NCBI GenBank assembly: GCA_016219285.1
Contig: JACRNJ010000021.1
Span: 1-42,040, forward strand
Source of the DNA: Deltaproteobacteria bacterium
Lineage (GTDB): Bacteria; Desulfobacterota; GWC2-55-46; UBA9637
DNA: 42,040 nucleotides
Reading direction: 5' to 3'
A program made the position numbers and the translations under genes. The notes beneath the pieces were generated by a model. It did not search any database, was not told where the DNA came from, and saw only the letters and a list, made by a program, of their open reading frames with translations. Below, one piece after another: positions 24,529 through 32,298 of this stretch. Position 1 is the stretch's first letter; every line of letters starts with the position of its first letter.

Positions 24529-24765
24529 ATGTTAATATTGACAAGGAAGTCAGGGGAGGGGATAAGGATAGGCGAAGATATAAGGGTTATGATAGTAGAT
24601 GCCAAAGAAGGGAGCGTAAAACTCGGCATTGCAGCGCCGGAGGGGATGACTATATACAGGGATGAAATTTACGAGAGGATTAAACAAGAGAATGTAATTG
24701 CGGCAAAGGCAAGCTCCGGAGATTTTAATAAGGTAACCGATATGTGGAAGAAGATGAAAAAATAA
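24529..24765 (+). CDS. csrA: Carbon storage regulator CsrA
   Basis: 78-residue RNA-binding post-transcriptional regulator. The start MLILTRKSGEGIRIGEDIRV is the family hallmark, followed by VKLGIAAPEGMTIYRDEIYE and a charged C-terminal tail. CsrA dimers bind GGA motifs near ribosome sites; in flagellated bacteria with FliW they repress flagellin translation. The site GGAGGGC precedes the ATG. fliW follows after 9 bp and fliC next, the standard CsrA-FliW-flagellin module. Arg44 and Leu4 positions expected for RNA contact look conserved by eye. Confidence 0.97.
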   Translation: MLILTRKSGEGIRIGEDIRVMIVDAKEGSVKLGIAAPEGMTIYRDEIYERIKQENVIAAKASSGDFNKVTDMWKKMKK

Positions 24766-24774
24766 GGAGCTTAT

Positions 24775-25308
24775 ATGCAAAATGTTGTAAATGAGAGACA
24801 AGATTTTATCCATAGCAAGGGGTTAAAAAAACCGGAAAGCAATCTGTCTGATAAAGGCGCCGGTGTTGGAGATAGAGATATCATAAAATTTAATTCTACG
24901 TCTTTTGGAGATATTGAGATATCTAAAAGCAAAATCATAACATTTGCCGGCGGCTTATTCGGTTTTTCCCATATTCAGAGATTTATCATCATGGAATATG
25001 AAAAGGAGATTCCTTTTATGTGCCTCCATGCGGTTGATGAACCTGATATTGCCTTTATAATAATGAACCCGCTCCTTATTAAGACAGATTATAATATAGT
25101 TATAAAAGAATCTGAGATTTCAGATCTTGGGAATGCAGACAAGAAAGACCTTGTTGTCTTTGTTATTCTTACAATTGCCAATGATAAATCTCCTCAATTT
25201 ACAGCCAATCTCAGAGCGCCTTTAATTATAAATTCTATTACCATGAAAGGCAAACAGGTCGCGATGGAAGGTGAAAGTTTTTCCATAAGGCATCCGCTTT
25301 TTGGCTGA
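24775..25308 (+). CDS. fliW: Flagellar assembly factor FliW, N-terminally extended
   Basis: 177 residues; the FliW core starts near residue 36 (FNSTSFGDIEISKSKIITFA, then GGLFGFSHIQRFIIMEYE) and includes LHAVDEPDIAFIIMNPLLIK, VFVILTIANDKSPQFTANLR and the C-terminal APLIINSITMKGKQVAMEGE. FliW sequesters CsrA when free of flagellin, coupling flagellin translation to secretion. The first ~35 residues are an extra polar, probably disordered segment absent from typical ~145-residue FliW; AAGGAG directly precedes this ATG, so the extension seems real. The next feature is the fliC promoter region. Confidence 0.93.
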   Translation: MQNVVNERQDFIHSKGLKKPESNLSDKGAGVGDRDIIKFNSTSFGDIEISKSKIITFAGGLFGFSHIQRFIIMEYEKEIPFMCLHAVDEPDIAFIIMNPLLIKTDYNIVIKESEISDLGNADKKDLVVFVILTIANDKSPQFTANLRAPLIINSITMKGKQVAMEGESFSIRHPLFG

Positions 25309-25337
25309 GAGCATGTTGAGCCTTTCAGTCTCTCATG

Positions 25338-25418
25338 TGTAGCTGCCTGATTCATCAGGCATGTAGTTGCCCAATTTATTGGACGTTCTTAAATGCGCCG
25401 ATAAATCGGCAGACTACA
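25338..25418. repeat. 57-bp palindromic intergenic repeat, copy E plus half copy
   Basis: A half element (TGTAGCTGCCTGATTCATCAGG, 25338-25359) is followed by a full copy (25362-25418): TGTAGTTGCCCAATTTATTGG ... GCGCCGATAAATCGGCAGACTACA. It lies between fliW and the fliC promoter in the 461-bp gap 25309-25769, the rest of which holds the promoter and the fliC leader. Confidence 0.85.
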
Positions 25419-25475
25419 GCTTGCTGAACGTATATTCAAAGCGCTCCCTTTTATAAACATCCGCAACAAAACCCC

Positions 25476-25503
25476 TAAAGTTATTTAATGAAACTGCCGA
25501 TAT
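25476..25503 (+). promoter_or_regulatory. Sigma-28 (FliA) promoter of fliC
   Basis: TAAAGTTA (25476-25483) and GCCGATAT (25496-25503), separated by one base more than in the flgM promoter. Position upstream of flagellin is as expected. Predicted start near 25510 leaves a leader of about 260 nt. Confidence 0.8.
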
Positions 25504-25518
25504 AAAAAACAAAGGTAG

Positions 25519-25625
25519 CCCGAAGAAATGCAAATGTATTTTGCTTTTTATTTTTCGGGTGCAAACGCAAGATTTGAGCCAAAGACGGGGATTGCGTTTG
25601 TCAGAAAATGCAAATGTATTTTCTG
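25519..25625 (+). other. fliC leader hairpins with a duplicated 17-base sequence
   Basis: Three hairpins follow the promoter: CCCGAA (25519-25524)/TTCGGG (25554-25559); CAAACGCAA (25562-25570)/TTGCGTTTG (25592-25600), loop ending ACGGGGA; and CAGAAAAT (25602-25609)/ATTTTCTG (25618-25625). The sequence AAATGCAAATGTATTTT occurs in both the first and third. With GGA in loop 2 and in the ribosome site AAGGAGGAT, this fits a CsrA-type leader, but binding is inferred. Confidence 0.55.
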
Positions 25626-25769
25626 GGATAATGCAAAGCAGGGTCCTGAAAGGGGGGGAGTGAGCGGCAAAAAAACAAAAGCAAAAACAAAAGCAAGGAC
25701 CGATGCAGAAAATACCTTAAAAAATGTTTATGGCATGGAAGCCAAAAAAAAATCAAGGAGGATAAAATC

Positions 25770-26615
25770 ATGGCGCTATCAGTTAATACCAACATATCTT
25801 CGCTTATCGCGCAAAGAAATGTCACACAGGCAAATGAAGAGTATTCCAATTCTGTTAGGAGGTTATCTTCAGGACTTCGCATCACCAGGGCATCGGATGA
25901 TTCCGCAGGTTTAGCAATTTCAGAAAAATTAAAAGCCCACTCCCGTTCAGTGTATCAGGCAATAAGAAACTCTAATGAAGGTGTAAACCTTATGCAGGTT
26001 GCGGAGGGAGCCCTCAAAGAGACGGGTAATGTCCTGCAAAGGATGAGGGAATTGTCAGAAGAGGCGTCAAATGCCTCACTTGGCACAAGTGAGAGAAATG
26101 CGCTGAATGCAGAGTTCCAGCAGTTACTGTCAGAAATTGACAGAATCTCTGATGTTACAGAGTATAATGGTCAGAAACTTATAGACGGGACTATCTCTAC
26201 ATCAGCGGCAGCGATAAACTTCCAGATTGGTTTCCAGAACACAAGCAATGACAGAATCTCACTTTCCATCTCTAATGCCGATGCCAGCGCTCTGACCATA
26301 CATGGAGGAACTTTCTCAGCCATCAATTCAGTATCAGCTGCGCAATCCATGCTGACACAGGTGGACAGCGCCATAGCGCTTATTGCTACATGGAGAGGCG
26401 ATATAGGCGCAAAACAGAGCAGAATCCAGATTGCTATTGCCAACCTTACATCTACAGCAGAAAACTATGATTCATCGGTAGCTAATATCGTAGATGCTGA
26501 TTTTGCTTCTGAAACAGCGAAGTTTACAAGGAACCAAATTATAACACAGGCGGCAACATCGGTTCTTGCACAGGCTAATGTGCTGCCGCAGCAGGCTCTT
26601 ACCCTCTTGAAATAA
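25770..26615 (+). CDS. fliC: Flagellin FliC (filament protein)
   Basis: 281-residue short flagellin. N-terminal D0/D1: MALSVNTNISSLIAQRNVTQ, then the LSSGLRITRASDDSAGLAIS block; C-terminal D1/D0: FASETAKFTRNQIITQAATS then VLAQANVLPQQALTLL. Both ends are essentially consensus. The central variable region is minimal (about residues 145-195), so the filament surface would be smooth and any antigenic or chemical variation may depend on glycosylation, fitting the downstream island. The ribosome site AAGGAGG is strong and contains GGA motifs that CsrA could bind. Transcribed from the sigma-28 promoter with a long leader. A single fliC is present in the window. Confidence 0.97.
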   Translation: MALSVNTNISSLIAQRNVTQANEEYSNSVRRLSSGLRITRASDDSAGLAISEKLKAHSRSVYQAIRNSNEGVNLMQVAEGALKETGNVLQRMRELSEEASNASLGTSERNALNAEFQQLLSEIDRISDVTEYNGQKLIDGTISTSAAAINFQIGFQNTSNDRISLSISNADASALTIHGGTFSAINSVSAAQSMLTQVDSAIALIATWRGDIGAKQSRIQIAIANLTSTAENYDSSVANIVDADFASETAKFTRNQIITQAATSVLAQANVLPQQALTLLK

Positions 26616-26649
26616 GACTTCTTTGGCAAGTTTTATTTCATAAATGGAT

Positions 26650-26676
26650 GGAGGCGGCTTTTCTTTAGCCGCCTCC
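26650..26676 (+). terminator. Strong hairpin after fliC
   Basis: GGAGGCGGCT-TTTCTTT-AGCCGCCTCC, a perfect 10-bp GC-rich stem in the fliC-flaG gap. No T-run follows, so it may stabilise the fliC mRNA 3' end or partially terminate, giving more fliC than flaG-fliD-fliS. Confidence 0.55.
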
Positions 26677-26711
26677 GAACCTGAAATGTTCTAAAGAATG
26701 GGGTGATGGTT

Positions 26712-27074
26712 ATGTCAGTTCAGCCTATAAATAATAATGATAAACTTACTCCTGTTTCAGTCAATACCGATAGTAAGGCAAAGGCAGACTTTAATCTAAA
26801 GAATGCTGTTGTGTCAGAAGACAGGAAGGATAATGCAAAGGTAGATGAAAGGAAAAACCTTAACAAAAGTGTTGGCGCTGCAGTAGAGCGGTTTCAAAGC
26901 CTTCTAAATCGTGATGTTGTAATGGCAGTAGACAAGGCTCTTAACAGAGTTACTGTAAAGCTTATTGATAGTGAAACAGGGGATGTTGTCCGAGAGATTC
27001 CGCCTGAAGATGTATTAAATATTGCCAAAAAAACTACCACAATAGAAGGTCTGTTGTTTGATAAGGAGGTCTGA
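26712..27074 (+). CDS. flaG: FlaG-family protein
   Basis: 120 residues from the ATG at 26712, preceded by GGTGAT; in-frame GTG 26703 and ATG 26706 are alternatives. The N-terminal half is polar and low-complexity; the C-terminal half is the FlaG domain (VVMAVDKALNRVTVKLIDSE, then TGDVVREIPPEDVLNIAKKT). FlaG proteins influence filament length and are usually found next to fliD. Exact mechanism is not known. It lies 3 bp before fliD. Confidence 0.9.
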   Translation: MSVQPINNNDKLTPVSVNTDSKAKADFNLKNAVVSEDRKDNAKVDERKNLNKSVGAAVERFQSLLNRDVVMAVDKALNRVTVKLIDSETGDVVREIPPEDVLNIAKKTTTIEGLLFDKEV

Positions 27075-27076
27075 AA

Positions 27077-28486
27077 ATGGCTGGTTTTAGTGTGGCAGGT
27101 TTAACCTCTGGTATTGAGTATGGAAAACTTATAGAGCAACTGGTTTCAATAGAGCAGAAGACTGCAGATGGTTTGAAGGAAAAGAAAACTGACTATCAAT
27201 CTAAAATCAGCGCCTATGAGACACTATCGTCAAAATTAGGCACAATGGAGTCGGCATCGAAAAAATTATCAGACATCTCCACCTTTGATGTTAAAAAGGC
27301 AGAGGTAACTGATGAGACAATTCTATCTGCCTCTGCCTCGTATGACGCAACAACCGGTAATTATATAATATCTGATATTACTGCGCTTGCACAGGCGCAT
27401 AAGATTACGAATGTAGACGCAAAAAGACTTGCGGATAAAGACACTACTACGGTGCTTGCCAATGGCCAGACATTGCAATACACAGTAACAGTAGACGGCG
27501 CCGCTGAAATAACAACATTAACCGCATCTTCTGATTTGACGCTTGAGGGGCTTGTATCGGCAATAAACTCTACACAAAGCGCTGCCAACTCTTTGATTAC
27601 TGTAACAGCCACAATAATAAACGATGGCAATGCCGGCACCCCATATCGCCTTGTTATGACAAGCAATACATCAGGTTCATCCGGCGGCATAACTATTAAC
27701 TCAGACGCATCAGTATTGGATTTAGATAACAGCGGAGGAACAGGCGGGACAACCACCCTGCAATCGGCGCAGAATGCTGCGTTTAAGGTAGATGGTTTGA
27801 GTATCAGCAAAACTTCAAATACAGTTTCGGATGTTGTGCCGGGGACAGCATTTACCCTGAAAAAGGCTGCCGGCGCCGGCTATTCATATACCTTAACTGT
27901 TAAGAATGACACAGATGCAATTAAAACCAGTATTAAGGCGATGACAGATGCTTATAATGAAGTGGTTAAACAGATAAATGATAATAGCAAGTATGACACG
28001 GATAAAAAGAAAGGAGGCTCGCTCTTTAATGAAGGCAATACTGAATCCATTATAAGGAGGTTAAGGAGTATTTACACCTCTGCCATATCAGGACTCTCTG
28101 ATGATACAAAGGTAATGGCGCAAGTTGGTTTAAAAACTAACAGGGACGGCACAGTTACTATGGATGACGGCAAGTTAGGCACAAAACTCACCTCTGATTT
28201 TACCGATACAAGGGCGCTATTTATAAACAATACATCTACCGGTATTGAGGGCGTGGCAAAGAAGTTATACGATGAACTTGATGATATAACTGATTTTGCG
28301 GAAGGCTCTATAACTGTGAGGAAAAAAGGCATTCAAAAGGTGATTGATAAATATACAAAGGATATAAAGACAGAAGAAGACAGGCTTAAGGCATATGAAG
28401 ATTCCCTGAAGGCAAAGTTTGCAACATTAGAGGCGTTCCTGACAACAATGAATACAGAGAGTAAGTTTATTTCCAGGAGGGTATAA
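27077..28486 (+). CDS. fliD: Flagellar filament cap protein FliD
   Basis: 469 residues. The N-terminal D0 region VAGLTSGIEYGKLIEQLVSI, then EQKTADGLKEKKTDYQSKIS, is the FliD_N signature; FliD_C motifs include LRSIYTSAISGL and the C-terminal coiled coil KDIKTEEDRLKAYEDSLKAK then FATLEAFLTTMN. FliD caps the growing filament and guides flagellin folding. AAGGAGG lies 7 bp before the ATG. It is Thr/Ser-rich in the middle and of usual length. flaG precedes and fliS follows. Confidence 0.96.
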   Translation: MAGFSVAGLTSGIEYGKLIEQLVSIEQKTADGLKEKKTDYQSKISAYETLSSKLGTMESASKKLSDISTFDVKKAEVTDETILSASASYDATTGNYIISDITALAQAHKITNVDAKRLADKDTTTVLANGQTLQYTVTVDGAAEITTLTASSDLTLEGLVSAINSTQSAANSLITVTATIINDGNAGTPYRLVMTSNTSGSSGGITINSDASVLDLDNSGGTGGTTTLQSAQNAAFKVDGLSISKTSNTVSDVVPGTAFTLKKAAGAGYSYTLTVKNDTDAIKTSIKAMTDAYNEVVKQINDNSKYDTDKKKGGSLFNEGNTESIIRRLRSIYTSAISGLSDDTKVMAQVGLKTNRDGTVTMDDGKLGTKLTSDFTDTRALFINNTSTGIEGVAKKLYDELDDITDFAEGSITVRKKGIQKVIDKYTKDIKTEEDRLKAYEDSLKAKFATLEAFLTTMNTESKFISRRV

Positions 28487-28531
28487 AATAGTTCACCGTT
28501 CACGGTTTACGGTATTAAGGAGGATATGCCC

Positions 28532-28966
28532 ATGATTAAAGTGTCAAATTATCAACAGAATGAGGTTATTACATCCAACAAGGTAAGGCTTGTAATAATG
28601 CTTTACGAAGGCGCTATCAACTTTCTTGATATAGCGAGGGACAGGATTTATATAAAGGATATACCCGGCAAATCGTTATATCTTAATAAAGCCTCTGCCA
28701 TTGTTTCAGAACTATTATGCTCGCTGGATAAAAAGGCAGGGGGTGAGATAGCGGCAAATTTGGAGCGGCTATATAATTACATGCTCAGGCAGATAGCGAA
28801 TGCTGACCTCAAAAATGACCATGAGTCTATTGGGGTTGTTAGCTCTTTACTAAAAGAACTTAAGGCAGGGTGGGAGGAGATAGGCAGGAAGGGTGTTAGT
28901 GAAACCTTGAACTATCCAGCCAGTCATAATATGGTTAACAGGGTTGAATCTTCTATTAGGATATAA
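28532..28966 (+). CDS. fliS: Flagellin export chaperone FliS
   Basis: 144 residues, all-helical. I prefer the ATG at 28532 because AAGGAGG (28517-28523) is 8 bp away; the ATG at 28526 is only 2 bp from it. Motifs: SNKVRLVIMLYEGAINFLDI, the KASAIVSELLCSLDKKAGGE helix, and LERLYNYMLRQIANADLKND. FliS binds the flagellin C-terminus and prevents premature assembly. The short gap after fliD contains a low-complexity CACCGTTCACGGTTTACGGT word. Last flagellar gene of the locus; a FliT-like gene is not seen. Confidence 0.95.
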   Translation: MIKVSNYQQNEVITSNKVRLVIMLYEGAINFLDIARDRIYIKDIPGKSLYLNKASAIVSELLCSLDKKAGGEIAANLERLYNYMLRQIANADLKNDHESIGVVSSLLKELKAGWEEIGRKGVSETLNYPASHNMVNRVESSIRI

Positions 28967-29328
28967 GGCAGGTTGTTTGGCATGTTTTTATAGTTTATAA
29001 TCTTTAAGGGCTAAAAACCAAATGGGTTTTGTCTCTCAAATCATTAGATTTAATTGGTTGCAACAGCGCCAGAATAGTTCAAAAGAATGACACATGTATA
29101 ACTATAGGAGATACATTGTCTGAACAAACATCCTATCCATGCTTTAATATTAAGTAAAAACCTTCAATATAATCATAAAAAAACACATCTGATGCGATAA
29201 ATTCCTATTTATAATCATAAATTATATGCAACTCATTTATGGCATACTATTTGCTAATACATTAGTTGAGACCTTTGAAAAACTCACAATTGATGTAAAA
29301 CAGTTCAGTCAACGAGACGAAAGTGTCT
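28967..29328 (+). other. AT-rich intergenic region between fliS and the glycan island
   Basis: 362 bp without a convincing gene. It holds a weak hairpin AAAACC/GGTTTT (29014-29030) that may end the fliS transcript, and a sigma-54-type promoter (29240-29254). No member of the palindromic repeat families is present, and base composition becomes clearly AT-richer here and stays so for about 5 kb. Confidence 0.6.
29240..29254 (+). promoter_or_regulatory. Sigma-54-type promoter for the modification island
   Basis: TGGCAT (29240-29245) and TTGC (29251-29254), with 10 bases between GG and GC. This differs from the consensus mainly at one -24 position. It lies 75 bp upstream of the first island gene and suggests co-regulation with the flgF operon. 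Confidence 0.65.
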
Positions 29329-30207
29329 ATGAATAATAAGAACATCATAACTACGAAGGTAAATGAATTTTACAATGAGATGCCGTTTAACTATTCTGAG
29401 TCTGCGCAAAACTTTGCAAGCAACCTTCAAAGATACAACCCCATTGAAAAGAATTATCCTAATGCACATGAGGTGTTAGATGTCGCTGAGCGCAAGAGCC
29501 TTGCGGATGTAGGTTGTGGAACAGGATGGTTCTCTAATTGTGTTGCGTACTATTATAAATTGAATGTCACAGCCATAGATATTTGCAGTCATGCCCTGAA
29601 TAGAGCCTTTGATGTTAGTAAAGCCCTGGGAGTCCAGGAGAAGGTCATATTTGTAAGAAGCGATATATTTAGTTTAAATGCAAATAAGATGTATTATTTT
29701 GTCAACAGTTTGGGGGTATTGCATCATACCTACGATTGTAAAGGCGCATTGAAGATAATCTGCAGCATGGTGGAGAACGGCGGTTATATCCATATAGGTT
29801 TATATCACAAGTACGGACGTGAGCCCTTCTTATGCCTTTTCAAGGAATTGAGGGATAAGATAGTTGGAGGTCTGGAGATTGCCGAAGGGGAGATTAGCGA
29901 TGCTTTTAAAATCTTTAAAGAGCTGAATAAGAATATGTCAGACGAAACGTTGCTTTACTCCTGGTTCAGAGATCAGGTATTGCATCCGCATGAGACACTG
30001 CATACTTTCAAGGAACTTCAAGAGTGGCTCACGAACATGAACTTCAAGGTTATGTCTACAAGCATTAATAACTTTAATCCTATATCTGATATAAGCAACT
30101 TATGTATTGAGGAAAGAAAATTTTATGACATATCAGTAGAAAAAAATATCAGGCAAAGTGTATATTTCCCTGGTTTTTTTACAGTGCTGGCTAAAAAGGA
30201 GGAATGA
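29329..30207 (+). CDS. Class I SAM-dependent methyltransferase
   Basis: 292 residues from the ATG at 29329 (GTG at 29323 is an alternative; no clear ribosome site). Motif I is LADVGCGTGWFSNCVAYYY (SAM-binding glycine loop), the acidic residue after strand 2 is in VTAIDICS, and motif IV/post-I is NSLGVLHHTYD, as in Methyltransf_11/25-type enzymes. A C-terminal helical extension includes LLYSWFRDQVLHPHETLHTF. It methylates an unknown small or sugar substrate. First gene of the putative surface-modification island and 3 bp before a 47-codon gene. Confidence 0.88.
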   Translation: MNNKNIITTKVNEFYNEMPFNYSESAQNFASNLQRYNPIEKNYPNAHEVLDVAERKSLADVGCGTGWFSNCVAYYYKLNVTAIDICSHALNRAFDVSKALGVQEKVIFVRSDIFSLNANKMYYFVNSLGVLHHTYDCKGALKIICSMVENGGYIHIGLYHKYGREPFLCLFKELRDKIVGGLEIAEGEISDAFKIFKELNKNMSDETLLYSWFRDQVLHPHETLHTFKELQEWLTNMNFKVMSTSINNFNPISDISNLCIEERKFYDISVEKNIRQSVYFPGFFTVLAKKEE

Positions 30208-30210
30208 ATT

Positions 30211-30354
30211 ATGGAAAAGCGCTGGTTAGATGATTTAATTGACATGATGATGAATGAAAATAAATTGCAGACTGACAATGAAAAAAATAATGAAGTCAAT
30301 TCAACATGGGTCGTTCCACAGGAAAGGGAAATTGATATAATGTCTCAATATTAA
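30211..30354 (+). CDS. 47-residue protein of unknown function
   Basis: MEKRWLDDLIDMMMNENKLQ, then a polar Asn/Glu-rich stretch, then STWVVPQEREIDIMSQY. AAGGAGG sits 7 bp before the ATG and overlaps the end of the methyltransferase gene, and the next gene's ribosome site overlaps its stop, so it is in a tight operon. There is no signal peptide or membrane segment. I do not recognise it. A small partner of the carbamoyltransferase or methyltransferase is possible; a ribosomally made peptide precursor cannot be excluded. Confidence 0.6.
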   Translation: MEKRWLDDLIDMMMNENKLQTDNEKNNEVNSTWVVPQEREIDIMSQY

Positions 30355-30363
30355 GGAGATACT

Positions 30364-32052
30364 ATGAACATATTAGGCATTTCCTGTTATTATCATGATG
30401 CTTCAGCATCGCTGGTTCAGGACGGCAAGATAATTGCGGCTGCGGAAGAAGAACGATTTACAAGGAAGAAGCATGATAACAGGTTTCCCGAACTATCCAT
30501 TGCATATTGTCTTAAGGAAGCCGGATTAAAGGCTTCAAATATTGACCTTGTATCTTTTTATGAAAAGCCTCTTCTCAAGTTGGAGAGGGCATTGATTAAT
30601 GGTATTAAGTGGAAGGATAAATCCACAACACTCTTTAAAAAACAGATATCTAAAATGATGCATGAAGATATTTTTCTGACAGAGGCATTAAAAGATAAGA
30701 TTGGTTACATGGGCAAGGTGGTTTTTACAGAACATCATCTGGCCCATGCTGCATCTTCATATTATATATCAAAGTTTGACAGGGCGGCAATCCTTGTCGT
30801 GGATGGCGTAGGTGAATATGCAACAACTTCGATGTTTTCAGGGGAAGAAAACAAAATACATAAGCTGCAGGAAATTCATTATCCTGATTCTTTGGGTCTG
30901 CTTTACAGTACTCTGACTGCCTTTCTTGGATTTCAAGTCAATAACGATGAATACAAGGTGATGGGATTGGCATCATATGGCCAGCCCAGACACATTGACA
31001 AGCTCAACAAGATAATCGCCTTTTATGATGACGGCAGTTTCAGGCTCAACATGGATTATTTTTGCTTTATGTATGATGGCAAACAGATGTTTAATTCTAA
31101 TTTTATTGAGCTTTTCGGCCAGCCACGGTCGAACGATGACAAAATAACGTCGTATCACATGGACATTGCAGCATCGCTGCAACACGTATTAGAAGACGGT
31201 ATGATCAGATTGGGCAACGCCCTTTACAACAAAACAAAAGTTGAAAATGTTTGCCTTTCCGGCGGTGTAGCTCTTAATTGTGTTGCCAACTGGGAATTTA
31301 TCAAACGTACCCCATTTAGTAATATTTGTATTCAGCCTGCAGCCGGCGATGCCGGCGGGTCAGTGGGTGCGGCATTATATGCATATTTTCACAACCGGAT
31401 CCAGCCCAGGGATATTGAAGAATATTCGGCATTTTTAGGTCCTGGTTTTTCAAATCAGGAAATTAAAGGTTATCTTGATTCTGTCGGCGCTTCGCACACC
31501 ATGTACGATGAAGAAGGCATATGCAGGAAGACAGCTGATCTGATTTATAAAGACCAAATCATCGGCTGGTTCCAGGGCAGGATGGAATATGGACCTCGCG
31601 CGCTGGGGCACCGCAGTATATTAGCTAACCCATGTAATCCAACCATGAAAGATGTCCTTAATGAGAGGGTAAAGTTTAGAGAAGATTTCCGGCCATTTGC
31701 GCCTGCTATCCTCTCAGAAAGGGCGCAAGAATACTTTGACATCCCTTTCGATAGCCCATACATGTTGTTTATATGCAATGTCAAGACTGGGATAGGAAGC
31801 AGAATACCGTCTGTAACGCATGTAGACAATACCGCTCGTTTACAGACCGTATCAAACACAGAGAATCCTATGTTCCACAGGCTGATTGAGTCTTTTGAAA
31901 ATATATCAGGGGTTCCTATTGTCATAAATACCTCATTCAACATCCGGGGGGAGCCAATAGTATGTACGCCTGAAGATGCGTATAACTGCTTTATGAAGAC
32001 AGATATAGATTATTTAGTAATGGGGAATTATTTAGTAGAGAAGGAGTTTTAA
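30364..32052 (+). CDS. NodU/CmcH-family carbamoyltransferase
   Basis: 562 residues. These enzymes transfer carbamoyl from carbamoyl phosphate, via carbamoyl-adenylate, to a hydroxyl of a sugar or natural product. Family motifs: MNILGISCYYHDASASLVQD, EEERFTRKKHD, metal-binding EHHLAHAASSYY, VVDGVGEYATTS, DEYKVMGLASYG, NVCLSGGVALNCVAN, AGDAGGSVGAALYA and the C-terminal domain FQGRMEYGPRALGHRSILAN then VPIVINTSFNIRGEPIVCTP. All active-site motifs are present. AAGGAGAT lies just before the ATG. In this context it most likely carbamoylates a flagellin-linked or surface glycan, though secondary-metabolite modification is also known for the family. Confidence 0.95.
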   Translation: MNILGISCYYHDASASLVQDGKIIAAAEEERFTRKKHDNRFPELSIAYCLKEAGLKASNIDLVSFYEKPLLKLERALINGIKWKDKSTTLFKKQISKMMHEDIFLTEALKDKIGYMGKVVFTEHHLAHAASSYYISKFDRAAILVVDGVGEYATTSMFSGEENKIHKLQEIHYPDSLGLLYSTLTAFLGFQVNNDEYKVMGLASYGQPRHIDKLNKIIAFYDDGSFRLNMDYFCFMYDGKQMFNSNFIELFGQPRSNDDKITSYHMDIAASLQHVLEDGMIRLGNALYNKTKVENVCLSGGVALNCVANWEFIKRTPFSNICIQPAAGDAGGSVGAALYAYFHNRIQPRDIEEYSAFLGPGFSNQEIKGYLDSVGASHTMYDEEGICRKTADLIYKDQIIGWFQGRMEYGPRALGHRSILANPCNPTMKDVLNERVKFREDFRPFAPAILSERAQEYFDIPFDSPYMLFICNVKTGIGSRIPSVTHVDNTARLQTVSNTENPMFHRLIESFENISGVPIVINTSFNIRGEPIVCTPEDAYNCFMKTDIDYLVMGNYLVEKEF

Positions 32053-32055
32053 CGT

Positions 32056-32235
32056 ATGAAAAAAAGTTATTACAATCAGCAGAGTCTTCAAGAGATGTTG
32101 AATGCTCTCAAGAAATCTAATAAGTGTCAACCGTGGTTCCCGGATGCGATAAAGTTACTTGGGAAAAAAATTGAATCAATCCCGATTGAAGAGGATGAAA
32201 ACAGATTTATTATTGAATTTGTATATCCGCACTAA
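32056..32235 (+). CDS. 59-residue protein of unknown function
   Basis: It starts 3 bp after the carbamoyltransferase stop, with AAGGAG of that gene's end as ribosome site. MKKSYYNQQSLQEMLNALKK is predicted helical, followed by CQPWFPDAIKLLGKKIE and a strand-like tail IIEFVYPH. No membrane segment. Unrecognised. It is the second tiny gene bracketing the carbamoyltransferase, which may mean accessory subunits. Confidence 0.6.
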   Translation: MKKSYYNQQSLQEMLNALKKSNKCQPWFPDAIKLLGKKIESIPIEEDENRFIIEFVYPH

Positions 32236-32298
32236 CGGTTTATCATGTTTCCATGAGGGGGAAGCGCACTATGAAAGGCAAATATAAGGGCAAGTGCT

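Noticed and set aside
24372-24665. 97-codon frame overlapping csrA
   Set aside because: It runs through the structured element and csrA in another frame, with no ribosome site; csrA is unambiguous.
25396-25409. GCCGATAA inside the palindromic repeats as a sigma-28 -10 box
   Set aside because: All repeat copies contain this word because of the palindrome GCCGATAAATCGGC, but none has a TAAA box 15-16 bases upstream.
25528-25914. 128-codon frame across the fliC leader
   Set aside because: It overlaps the fliC start in another frame, has no ribosome site and consists of leader hairpins and A-rich DNA.
29273-29320. Sigma-28 promoter before the methyltransferase (TAAA near 29297)
   Set aside because: The sequence at -10 distance (AGACGAAA) does not match GCCGATAA well; the sigma-54-type site is more convincing.
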